From assembly GCA_944319915.1 (NCBI GenBank), contig CALUEY010000031.1:1-64000 (forward strand): a stretch of 64,000 nucleotides of DNA, in the 5' to 3' direction. The stretch's first letter is position 1; every line of letters starts with the position of its first letter. Source of the DNA: an uncultured Prevotella sp. (GTDB lineage Bacteria; Bacteroidota; Bacteroidia; Bacteroidales; Bacteroidaceae). This document shows, piece after piece, positions 28,712 to 35,868 of the stretch. Below the pieces are notes generated by a model. It was not told where the DNA came from. It ran no database searches and saw nothing but the letters and a program-made list of their open reading frames with translations. The translations under genes were made by a program, and so were the position numbers.

Positions 28712-30195
28712 CCGCCAAGTGTGCCGCCAAGGCCCTGCCGCGCAACAAGGGCGTGCGCCCGGGCCCCATGTGGGTGGTGGCCGCCACGCTGCCGCTGGCG
28801 CTTTGGGGCCTGCTCTTGCTCCTGCCCACTTTCGACGACTGGGTGTATTACACCACCATGTACGACGGCGACCTTTTGGCCGATGGCTACCTGCTGCCCA
28901 TCGACAACTACTGGCGCCCGTTCGACAGCGCGCTCGGGGCCTTGCTCGGCGCACACCCATGGCTGTTCCCCTCGCTCAACCACATCATAGTGCTTGCAGC
29001 CCACGTGGCGTCGGCAGCCACGCTCAGCTCCGTGTGCCGCAGGCTCGGCATGGGCCTGGGCGGGCGCTCCGTGGCGGTGCTTTTCTTCTTTTTCTCCCCG
29101 GCCATGCTCGGCACGGTGCTCGGCATCGACTCGCCTAACCAAGCCTGCTCACAGCTCTTCGCGCTGCTTGCCCTGCGCGCTTACCTTGCCATGCCCCCCT
29201 CAGAGTGGCGGCCATGGCCGGCCGCCGCCTGCGGGCTGCTCGTATTCGTGGCCACGCTGTTCAAGGAGAACGGGCTGGCCTGGGCGCTCATCCCGCCAGT
29301 GGTGGCCTACGCCTTTGGCCGCTGCGGAACCCGGGGGCTGGCCCGTGGGCTGGCCGTGGGGGCGCTGGTGTGCGCCGCATACGCCGCCGCCAGGCTCGCG
29401 CTCACCCCCGAGTGGGCCACGGTCAAGGACGACTACACCTCGCTCGGCGCCGCCAAGCTGGTGCGCAATGCCTGCATGTTCGCAGCCTTCACATTGCTCC
29501 CTGCCGACTACGTGAGCATTGTCCACGCCCCGAGCCGCAACCTTGCGCTCGCCGCAGCCACCGTGCTGGCCTCCCTGCCCATGCTCTTCATGGCGCTCAA
29601 GGCCGTGGCGCGCACCGGGGGGCCGCGGCTGTGGGTGTCGCTCGCGCTTTGCATGGCCATGGCGGCCTCGCCCCACCTGCTCACCATCTACACCACCATG
29701 CACCCATACGCCTCGCTCTCCATCGCCGCCATCATGGCGGGCGAGGCCATGGGCAGGGCGGCCCGCTGCGGCATGGCGCGGCGCGGCGCCGTGGTGGCAG
29801 CCTTTGCCCTCTACATGGGCGCAGCCGTAGTAACCGACGCCCACCACTGGCTGGCCTCCTACCGCTCGGGCCTCATCGGCCGGCGCATGGCCGACGAGAT
29901 AGTGGCACAAACAGGCGGCGCCCGCCCCCGGCGGGTGTTCCTCATCACCGTTGACGACGGATACAAGCGCTACTCCTCGTTTTGCGTCGTGCCCACCGAT
30001 GCCTTCGGCTGGGGCCTGGCCGTCACCCACCGCACCGGCATGGCATGGCCCAAGGAGATAAGCAACGTAAGCATACCCCGCAGCGAGGCCGGGCGCATCC
30101 CCTCGATGGCGCGCAAGGCCGTGGCCGACGGCTTTGACGCAGTGTGGCTCGCCGAGGACAGCGGCGCAAAGGTGTTGTACACTAAAAGGCAATAG
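28708..30195 (+). CDS. Polytopic membrane protein, GT-C-like (paralogue of 25196-26596)
   Basis: This 495-residue protein has about ten membrane segments and the same plan as the gene at 25196: a first-loop aspartate pair (TFDDWVYYT), DNYWRPFDSALG, SLNHIIVLAAH, and a soluble C-terminal region of about 110 residues ending with DGFDAVWLAED. I infer a GT-C-like sugar transferase that uses lipid-linked donors, but no family is recognised with certainty. The start codon overlaps the porZ stop (ATGA), so the two are translationally coupled. Confidence 0.65.
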   Translation: MTAKCAAKALPRNKGVRPGPMWVVAATLPLALWGLLLLLPTFDDWVYYTTMYDGDLLADGYLLPIDNYWRPFDSALGALLGAHPWLFPSLNHIIVLAAHVASAATLSSVCRRLGMGLGGRSVAVLFFFFSPAMLGTVLGIDSPNQACSQLFALLALRAYLAMPPSEWRPWPAAACGLLVFVATLFKENGLAWALIPPVVAYAFGRCGTRGLARGLAVGALVCAAYAAARLALTPEWATVKDDYTSLGAAKLVRNACMFAAFTLLPADYVSIVHAPSRNLALAAATVLASLPMLFMALKAVARTGGPRLWVSLALCMAMAASPHLLTIYTTMHPYASLSIAAIMAGEAMGRAARCGMARRGAVVAAFALYMGAAVVTDAHHWLASYRSGLIGRRMADEIVAQTGGARPRRVFLITVDDGYKRYSSFCVVPTDAFGWGLAVTHRTGMAWPKEISNVSIPRSEAGRIPSMARKAVADGFDAVWLAEDSGAKVLYTKRQ

Positions 30196-30198
30196 GCC

Positions 30199-31206
30199 AT
30201 GGACGGAAAGAACTACACCATATACTTCATGCAGACGTTCGGCATCCTGCTCGTGGTGCTTGGCCACTCGTTCTACCAGACCAAGGACGGCAACGTGGTG
30301 GTAGAGTGGATATACAGTTTCCACATGCCGCTCTTCATGTTCGTCTCCGGCTACCTGCTCGACTACACTTCGCGGCTCAAGGGAATCGCCCTCGGCTCCA
30401 TGAGGCTGTGGGGGCGCGGCGGCTTCCTCACGCGCAAGGCGCGGCGGCTCCTCGTTCCCTACGTTGCCATCAGCTCGGCGGTGTTCATCCCCAAGGCCTT
30501 CTTCCCCGCCCTGGCGGCCCGGCCCGTGAGCCTTGCCCCCGGCGACTACCTCAGCATGCTTATCTATCCTTACGACAACGTGATAGGCTCCTTCTGGTTC
30601 ATGCCCACCATCTTCATCATCTTCGTGGCCGCGGCCTACGCCGCACGGGTGCTGCCCGGGCGCAGCCTGCCGCTGCTGGCATACGCATCGCTGGCGGCCG
30701 ACGCGCTCTTCGGCCTCTGCCGCACGTCGCCCCTCAACGTGCTTGGAGCCGCCTACTATATGGCTTACGTGGCCCTGGGCTTCTGGTTCAGCCGCTCCGG
30801 CTTGGAGAAAGCGCTCAGCCCAAAGGCCGCCGCTGCGGTGGCCGTGGCCACCGCAGGGCTGTCGGTGGCCTTTGTGGCAGCCCCCCAGCCTCGTGCCTGG
30901 CTTGAGGTGGCGGCGGCGGCAAACGGCATACTGATGAGCCTTGCCCTCGGCAAGCTGTACGTGGCGGCAAGGCTCAGGTTCCTCAACCACCTCTACGGCG
31001 CCACGTTCACCATCTACCTGCTGTCGTGGTTCCCCCAGGTGGCGTCGCAGCAGCTGCTGCTATCGGTGGCCAACGTGCCTTGGCCCGTCACCACGGCCCT
31101 GGCCTTCGCCACCGGAGTGTATGCCCCGCTGGCGGCCTACCGCTGGCTGCTGGCCCACAAGCATGGACGCCTGGGCAGGCTGCTGGCGCTTGCCACAGGG
31201 CTCTGA
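30199..31206 (+). CDS. Acyltransferase-3 family membrane protein
   Basis: This 335-residue membrane protein starts MDGKNYTIYFMQTFGILLVV and has the acyltransferase-3 hallmark: a histidine in the first helix (VLGHSFYQ) followed by SFHMPLFMFVSGYLL, with about ten hydrophobic segments. Enzymes of this family O-acetylate or succinylate cell-surface sugars. It lies three bases after the GT-C-like gene and is followed by another member of the family. The substrate is unknown, and surface glycan modification is inferred. Confidence 0.8.
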   Translation: MDGKNYTIYFMQTFGILLVVLGHSFYQTKDGNVVVEWIYSFHMPLFMFVSGYLLDYTSRLKGIALGSMRLWGRGGFLTRKARRLLVPYVAISSAVFIPKAFFPALAARPVSLAPGDYLSMLIYPYDNVIGSFWFMPTIFIIFVAAAYAARVLPGRSLPLLAYASLAADALFGLCRTSPLNVLGAAYYMAYVALGFWFSRSGLEKALSPKAAAAVAVATAGLSVAFVAAPQPRAWLEVAAAANGILMSLALGKLYVAARLRFLNHLYGATFTIYLLSWFPQVASQQLLLSVANVPWPVTTALAFATGVYAPLAAYRWLLAHKHGRLGRLLALATGL

Positions 31207-31249
31207 CGCCCTTTGGTGAGCAGGCTCGGGCAAGAAAAACTGCAAAGAC

Positions 31250-32293
31250 ATGACACAGAGAGACACCACCATAGATGCCCTGCGGGGCGCGGCCATGATG
31301 TACACGGTTTGCGTGATCCACGTGGTCTACTGGTTCGGGCCAACGCCCGAGCCGCTCAGCTCGGCCCTGCTCTTCGAGATGCCGGCCATATTCTTCATAG
31401 CCGGTGCCGCCCAGTCGCTGCGGCGCGGGCCGCTGCCCACACTCAGGGAGATGGTGGCCGGGCGCGCCCGGCGGGTGCTGCTGCCTTTCGCCTTTTTCCT
31501 CCCGTGGTTCTTCCTGTGGCTGCTGCTCATCACGGCCGCCGAGCCGAGCGGCTCGATGTTCAGCTTCAGCATCGGCTCGCTGGCCTGGACCGACTTCGTG
31601 AAGATAATGCTCACCTTCGGCGGCGACAAGATTCCCTACTACCAATACACGTGGTTCATCCCCTGCTACTTCGTGCTGCTGTGTTCCCTGCCGCTGCAGG
31701 CAAGGCTGCTGCGGCGCCTCGGCAGGGGCTTCTACATCGCTGCGGCGGTGGCCTTGGCCGCAGGCGCGTCGGTGGCCTTGCCCAGCTTCCACCACAAGTA
31801 CATAGTGATGAACGTGCTCGCTTACAACGTGTTCTTCATGGCCGGCTACCTCTACTACCGCCGCATGAGCCTGCGCGCCGTGGCGGCGGTGGCCCTGGCG
31901 TCGGTGGCGCTCACTGTGGCCGACTTCGCGGCAGGCACGGCCATTCCCATGCAAGGCCACAAGTTTCCGCCCGACCTCCACTTCATCGCCTTCGGCACTG
32001 CGTGGCTGAGCGTGCTGTCCATCGCGCTGTGGAGGGCCAAGCTGCCCTGCCGGGGGCTGGTGGCGCTGTGGAACACGCACGGATACACCATCTACCTCTA
32101 CCAGATAATAGGGGCCTACGCCACCTACCGCATCGCCTCGCCGTGGATAGGCGGCATAGGCTCCACGGCCACGCGCCACGCCATCCTCGGCTGCCTGATG
32201 CTGGCTACAAACACGCTCATCGCCCTCTGCGCAAGACTGAAGCCGCGTGGGCTTTTCCGCACTTCATCCAGGAACTTGCAAATACGCAACTAA
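31250..32293 (+). CDS. Acyltransferase-3 family membrane protein
   Basis: This 347-residue protein shows the DALRGAAMMYTVCVIHVVYWF start, with the conserved arginine and histidine of acyltransferase-3 enzymes, and FEMPAIFFIAGAAQS, then about nine further hydrophobic segments. It is only distantly similar to the preceding gene and may act on a different sugar. It is the last gene of the leuS operon before a 730-base intergenic region. No simple terminator follows; the 22-bp palindrome array starts 48 bases after its stop. Confidence 0.8.
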   Translation: MTQRDTTIDALRGAAMMYTVCVIHVVYWFGPTPEPLSSALLFEMPAIFFIAGAAQSLRRGPLPTLREMVAGRARRVLLPFAFFLPWFFLWLLLITAAEPSGSMFSFSIGSLAWTDFVKIMLTFGGDKIPYYQYTWFIPCYFVLLCSLPLQARLLRRLGRGFYIAAAVALAAGASVALPSFHHKYIVMNVLAYNVFFMAGYLYYRRMSLRAVAAVALASVALTVADFAAGTAIPMQGHKFPPDLHFIAFGTAWLSVLSIALWRAKLPCRGLVALWNTHGYTIYLYQIIGAYATYRIASPWIGGIGSTATRHAILGCLMLATNTLIALCARLKPRGLFRTSSRNLQIRN

Positions 32294-32341
32294 AAAGCGC
32301 CCCCCGGTCATACCTTTTTCCACCACGCGCCATGTTGGGCT

Positions 32342-32429
32342 GCGGAACAGGCCGTTCCGCGGCGCAAAATGGCGCGTTTCGGCCTCCAAAACAGCCCGTT
32401 TCGGAAGCCAAAATGGCTCGCCCCGCAAT
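32342..32429. repeat. 22-bp-period palindrome array, locus D (4 units)
   Basis: Four units start at 32342, 32364, 32386 and 32408, each exactly 22 bases. Cores are GGAACAGGCCGTTCC, AAAATGGCGCGTTTCG, AAAACAGCCCGTTTCG and AAAATGGCTCG at the same offset. It is the same family as arrays A, B and C. Confidence 0.75.
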
Positions 32430-32466
32430 TTCCTCAGCACCAGGCAGTTGGCACAAGTGGCATTTG

Positions 32467-32502
32467 CCGCGCGCGTTAACATAAAATTGTTAACGCGCGC
32501 GG
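32467..32502. repeat. Perfect 15-bp inverted repeat with 6-base loop
   Basis: The arms CCGCGCGCGTTAACA (32467-32481) and TGTTAACGCGCGCGG (32488-32502) are perfectly complementary around TAAAAT. There is no U-run, so it is not a standard terminator. It may be a protein-binding site or a structured RNA. Confidence 0.7.
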
Positions 32503-32666
32503 GTGCATCTGGCGGTAGCGTGGCGCTCGCACAAGTGGCCCACTGCTGATTGGGTGATTAAGACTTTGCAGGGAAAACGAAATCCCTCGACCCTGATTCG
32601 CGCATTATATAAATGTAGATTCCGCCCGCCTTGGGGATTCGCCGGTTCCATGCCCCGCCATGACGA

Positions 32667-32697
32667 CAAAAAAATCCGTCTCTTGCGGAGAGACGGA
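32667..32697 (-). terminator. Terminator formed by the left inverted repeat
   Basis: On the minus strand TCCGTCTCT/AGAGACGGA form a 9-bp stem around CCGCA (32675-32697), followed by seven U residues (32668-32674). It would stop transcripts from the TATCTTTG box at 32708. The right-hand copy of the same repeat has no U-run outside it. Confidence 0.65.
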
Positions 32698-32884
32698 GCT
32701 ATGGCTGCAAAGATACACAGAAATCTGAAAAACACAGCATTTTACGTGACAAAAAATTTTCGACACCTGCGATTTTGCTAAACATTTTTAGCGACATTCT
32801 CAGCAGAATGCGCCATGCCGAAAACCGAAGCAACTGAGCGTCAGCCACTTGCAAAAGCCGCTCCGTCTCTCCGCAAGAGACGGA
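32675..32884. repeat. 25-bp perfect inverted repeats flanking 160 bp (candidate invertible promoter)
   Basis: The 25 bases at 32675-32699 (TCCGTCTCTTGCGGAGAGAC, then GGAGC) occur as an exact reverse complement at 32860-32884. They enclose 160 bases that hold a promoter -7 box on the minus strand, and the right repeat ends 139 bases before upxY. In Bacteroides fragilis, capsule loci headed by upxY genes are switched by invertible promoters in this position. The repeats and box are seen directly; inversion is inferred. The surrounding gap (32294-33023) holds no gene that I can support. Confidence 0.6.
32708..32715 (-). promoter_or_regulatory. -7 box inside the candidate invertible segment (TATCTTTG)
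   Basis: On the minus strand this is TATCTTTG, a full match to TAnnTTTG, with only a partial -33 element (CTG, 19 bases upstream). It points away from upxY, towards the hairpin terminator at 32667-32697. If the segment inverted it would point towards upxY. Confidence 0.5.
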
Positions 32885-33023
32885 GCGATGATTGCATTAA
32901 TCCATACCGCATGGTTATGGTTGCAAAACAGTTGTCTACCACACTGCTCATACGCACCTGCCGCAAGGCTCCACAGCGCCACAGGGCAGGCAGACAGGGA
33001 AAATAAATTGGATTGAACAATCG

Positions 33024-33701
33024 ATGCCACTGTATAGTTCAGATGCTCTTTCCAAGGCCACGGGGCAACACGATGGCGCGGGCGGCAAGCTGCCTGCGGA
33101 AAGGGTGGACGCGCCGTTGGCCGGATGCACCTCGTGGTGCTACCTGTTTGCCCACCATGCCCGGGTGGCGGCCGTGGAGGCAACGCTGCGCGAGAGGTTC
33201 CGCACCTTCGTGCACAGGACAACCGTGTACAAGAAAGACAGCAAGAAAGTGAGGGGGCAAGAGCGCCCCACCATCTCGGGCCTCGTCTTCGTGCAGGGCG
33301 ACAAGGCCGGCATACAGCAGTTCCTCGACGAGCGGCTGCCGGGCCTGCGCCTGGCCACCGACTGCAGCACCAAGGCCACGGCGGTGATCACCGACGAGCG
33401 TATGCGCCCATTCATGCAGCTCGACCCCTGCCGCAACCGCATAAGGCTCATGCCCCACCCCATAGGCTATTACTCCGAGGGCCACCCGCTGGTAAAGGTA
33501 ACGCGGGGCCTGCTGGCGGGCTTCGAGGGCTACGTGGTGAGGATTTCGCGCAACAAGTGCCTCGTAACCTCCATGGGAGGCATCACCGTGGCCATAAGCG
33601 GCGTGGGCAAGGCCAGCCTCGACGAGGCAGCACGGCTCGAGGGGAGGCAGCACGCCGGCACCCAGCCCATAGGGGGGGGGGGGAGAAAAAAACTACCTTA
33701 A
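33024..33701 (+). CDS. UpxY-family (NusG-like) transcription antiterminator
   Basis: This 225-residue NusG paralogue heads the exopolysaccharide locus. After a 37-residue N-terminal extension it has an NGN domain (about residues 38-145, with SWCYLFAHHARVAAVEATL and ISGLVFVQGDKAGIQQFLDE) and a KOW domain (VKVTRGLLAGFEGYVVRISR, about residues 157-176). In Bacteroides, UpxY proteins bind RNA polymerase in the leader of their own locus and prevent early termination over the long operon. Near the end is a run of 12 G (33672-33683) coding four glycines, then Arg-Lys-Lys-Leu-Pro and a stop four bases before the next ATG. Slippage there would change the C-terminus. Confidence 0.85.
   Translation: MPLYSSDALSKATGQHDGAGGKLPAERVDAPLAGCTSWCYLFAHHARVAAVEATLRERFRTFVHRTTVYKKDSKKVRGQERPTISGLVFVQGDKAGIQQFLDERLPGLRLATDCSTKATAVITDERMRPFMQLDPCRNRIRLMPHPIGYYSEGHPLVKVTRGLLAGFEGYVVRISRNKCLVTSMGGITVAISGVGKASLDEAARLEGRQHAGTQPIGGGGRKKLP
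33672..33683 (+). repeat. G12 homopolymer at the upxY-araC junction
   Basis: Twelve consecutive G lie 16 bases before the upxY stop codon, followed by AGAAAAAAA. With 11 G the upxY frame would run into the next gene's ATG in frame and fuse the proteins. With 13 G it would end in a TGA overlapping that ATG. Confidence 0.75.
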
Positions 33702-33705
33702 ACCA

Positions 33706-34125
33706 ATGAGCCACAACCACTTACCCAAGGCAAGCGCAGGCAAGGGCCAGGGCAGCACGCAGCAAGGCAAGGCCACAGCCGCCGACAGGCAGATGTTCGA
33801 GCGCGCGCACCGCGCCATCACCGCCGCCAAGCTCTACCTCGACCCCGCCTTCTCGCGCAGCTCTTACCTAAGGCTCTGCCCCACCAACAAGAACAAGGTG
33901 GCCCTGCTCATGCGCCGCTATGCCGGCACCAACCTCAACGGCTACATCAACGCCATGCGCCTCGACCACGCCACGAGCCTCATGCGCGCGCGGCCCGAGC
34001 TGCCGGTAAAGGTCGTGGCACTGGAGTCGGGCTTCAGCAGCCTGCGCACGTTCTGCCGCCTCTTCATAGCCCGCTACGGCATGACACCCACCACCTACCG
34101 CAAGTCATCATGCTCTTCGACATAG
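33706..34125 (+). CDS. AraC-type helix-turn-helix regulator, DNA-binding domain only
   Basis: This 139-residue protein has a polar N-terminus of about 30 residues and then a single AraC-family double-HTH domain (about residues 35-132): NKVALLMRRYAGTNLNGYINAMRLDHATSLMRA and VVALESGFSSLRTFCRLFIARYGMTPTTYR. There is no sensor domain. It starts four bases after the upxY stop and overlaps the HprK-like gene by 16 bases, so it is part of the exopolysaccharide operon. It probably regulates this or another surface locus; its target is not visible. Confidence 0.8.
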   Translation: MSHNHLPKASAGKGQGSTQQGKATAADRQMFERAHRAITAAKLYLDPAFSRSSYLRLCPTNKNKVALLMRRYAGTNLNGYINAMRLDHATSLMRARPELPVKVVALESGFSSLRTFCRLFIARYGMTPTTYRKSSCSST

Positions 34126-34967
34126 CCCGCCTGCGCCTCGCCCTCAGCGGCCTGGGCGCCCTGCCGCCGCAGCTCGGCAGCCTGACCCCATTCGCCGCCG
34201 CGGGGCCGTGGCGGCAGCCCGCCTGCACGGTGGAGTGCGGCGCGGCACTCATGGAGCCTGTGGGCGAGCCTGCGCTGGCCAGCCTCGCCGACGGCAAGGA
34301 GCTGCGCCTGTGGACAGCGGGCTGGGGCTACGCCGCGTCGCTGCGCCTGCAGGGCGCCCCGGAACCGTTCGTGCTGGAGGCCACCGCCGACTGGAGCCGG
34401 GCGCGCACCACCTGCCGCGCAGCCTCAGCCGCCGACGCCCTGGCCCTGGCCGACTTCATCATGATAAGCTTCATCTACAGCGCGGCGCGCCACGACACGG
34501 TGCTGCTCCATGCATCGAGCGTGGCCGTGGGCGGCGCCGCCGCCCTCTTCACCGGCCCCTCGGGCATAGGCAAGAGCACCCATTCGCGCCTCTGGCTGAC
34601 CCACGTGGCGGGGGCGCGCCTGCTCAACGACGACCAGCCCGCCCTGCGCCTCGCCCCAGGCGGCGCGGTGATGGTGTGCGGCACACCCTGGAGCGGCAAG
34701 ACGCCCTGCTACCGCAACGAGCAGGCCCGGCTCAAGGCCGTGTTCCGCATGGAGCAGGCCCCCGACAACGAGGCCGCAAGGCTCAGCCGGGCCAACGCCT
34801 TCTGCGCCCTCATCGACATGACGTCGCTCATGAGGCACGACCGCGCCAGCTTCGCCCTCATAAGCCAGACCGTGGCCGAGATAGCCTCGAGGGTGGACGC
34901 CTACACACTGCGCTGCCGCCCCGACGCCGCCGCCGTGGCCCTGAGCCGCGGCCTATCAGGCCTATAA
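34110..34967 (+). CDS. HPr kinase-like protein (HprK-related)
   Basis: This 285-residue protein matches the C-terminal P-loop domain of HPr kinase/phosphorylase and its relatives. The P-loop is GPSGIGKST (residues 149-157), preceded by HDTVLLHASSVAV and followed by LLNDDQPAL (Asp174-Asp175, the likely metal/base site) and GTPWSGK. No HPr-type phosphocarrier is nearby. HprK-like kinases of this sort occur together with a PqqD-like protein and a family-5 nucleotidyltransferase in exopolysaccharide and lasso-peptide loci; both partners are in this window (56071-56346, 52893-53987). The substrate may be a peptide or a sugar-pathway protein. Confidence 0.7.
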   Translation: MLFDIARLRLALSGLGALPPQLGSLTPFAAAGPWRQPACTVECGAALMEPVGEPALASLADGKELRLWTAGWGYAASLRLQGAPEPFVLEATADWSRARTTCRAASAADALALADFIMISFIYSAARHDTVLLHASSVAVGGAAALFTGPSGIGKSTHSRLWLTHVAGARLLNDDQPALRLAPGGAVMVCGTPWSGKTPCYRNEQARLKAVFRMEQAPDNEAARLSRANAFCALIDMTSLMRHDRASFALISQTVAEIASRVDAYTLRCRPDAAAVALSRGLSGL

Positions 34968-35025
34968 GGCCTATTTGCCCTATTTGCCCTATTTGGCCTA
35001 TAAGCCCAATAAGCCCAATAACCCC
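34952..35025 (+). repeat. 9-bp tandem repeat (CCTATAAGG/CCTATTTGC)
   Basis: About eight degenerate 9-base units run from the last codons of the HprK-like gene to just before the wza start, drifting from CCTATCAGG to CCCAATAAG. The same type of repeat recurs at 50190, 54022 and 55984. Confidence 0.75.
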
Positions 35026-35046
35026 AAAGAAGAAAAAGAAAAAGAA

Positions 35047-35838
35047 ATGAAGCACTCATCCCTCCTTGCGCTCATAGCGGCGGCGCTGCTCGCCACCGGG
35101 TGCGCCTCCTACAAGAAATCTACATACCTCAACGCCGCCGCGCCGCCCAACGCGGCCATGGGCAGGCCAGCCCCCGAGTGGCGCGTGATGCCGGGCGACG
35201 AAATCACCATCACAGTGAGCACCACCGACCCCGAGGTGTCGGCACCCTTCTACCGCAACATAGGCCAGCCCAAGGGCCACACCAACCCCAGCACCGGCAT
35301 GGGCGACGCCCGCCTGCTAAACTACCTCGTGGACAGCCAGGGGCTCATCGACTTCCCCGTGCTGGGCAGGCTCAGCGTGGCGGGGCTTACCGCCCGGCAG
35401 TGCGAGGCAATGCTGCGCGGCAAGCTCAGCAAGCACCTCAGCGAGGTGCCCAACGTAACGGTGAGGGCGGCCAACTTCAAGGTGAGCGTGCTCGGCGAGG
35501 TGAACAGCCCCGGCACCTTCACCGTAACCGACGAGCGACTGAGCGTGATGCAGGCCCTGGCGCTGGCCGGCGACATGACGATCAACTCCGTGCGCGACGA
35601 CGTGCAGCTGCTGCGCACCGCCCCCGACGGCACCAAGCACATAGTGAGCCTCGACCTCACGAGCGACAGCATAGCCTCGTCGCCCTACTACTACCTGCAG
35701 CAGAACGACGTGCTCTACGTAAAGCCCACCCGCGCAAGGGTGCGCTCCAACAGCCTGAGCACCAACACCTCCACGTGGATAAGCATGGCCAGCCTGCTGG
35801 TCACAATAGCCTCGCTCGTGGTGGTGTCGGTAAGGTAA
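35047..35838 (+). CDS. Wza-type polysaccharide export lipoprotein
   Basis: This 263-residue outer membrane lipoprotein (lipobox LLATGC, Cys19 approximately) carries a poly-export domain (VMPGDEITITVSTTDPEVS) and an SLBB domain (VSVLGEVNSPGTFTVTDERLSVMQALALAGDM). It ends in a hydrophobic helix (ISMASLLVTIASLVVVSV). It forms the outer membrane channel for the polymer together with the downstream Wzc. The start at 35047 opens the lipoprotein signal; an upstream in-frame ATG at 34975 would add residues encoded by the 9-bp repeats. Confidence 0.9.
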   Translation: MKHSSLLALIAAALLATGCASYKKSTYLNAAAPPNAAMGRPAPEWRVMPGDEITITVSTTDPEVSAPFYRNIGQPKGHTNPSTGMGDARLLNYLVDSQGLIDFPVLGRLSVAGLTARQCEAMLRGKLSKHLSEVPNVTVRAANFKVSVLGEVNSPGTFTVTDERLSVMQALALAGDMTINSVRDDVQLLRTAPDGTKHIVSLDLTSDSIASSPYYYLQQNDVLYVKPTRARVRSNSLSTNTSTWISMASLLVTIASLVVVSVR

Positions 35839-35868
35839 CCCCCCAAGCACTGTAAGACCCCAACGCAC

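Noticed and set aside
32490..32735. An 81-codon minus-strand open frame over the left inverted repeat
   Set aside because: It would be interrupted by the terminator hairpin and includes the promoter box; composition is not coding-like.
34110..34967. True HPr kinase/phosphorylase of carbon regulation
   Set aside because: The N-terminal HprK domain is missing and there is no HPr gene nearby; the context is a polysaccharide locus.
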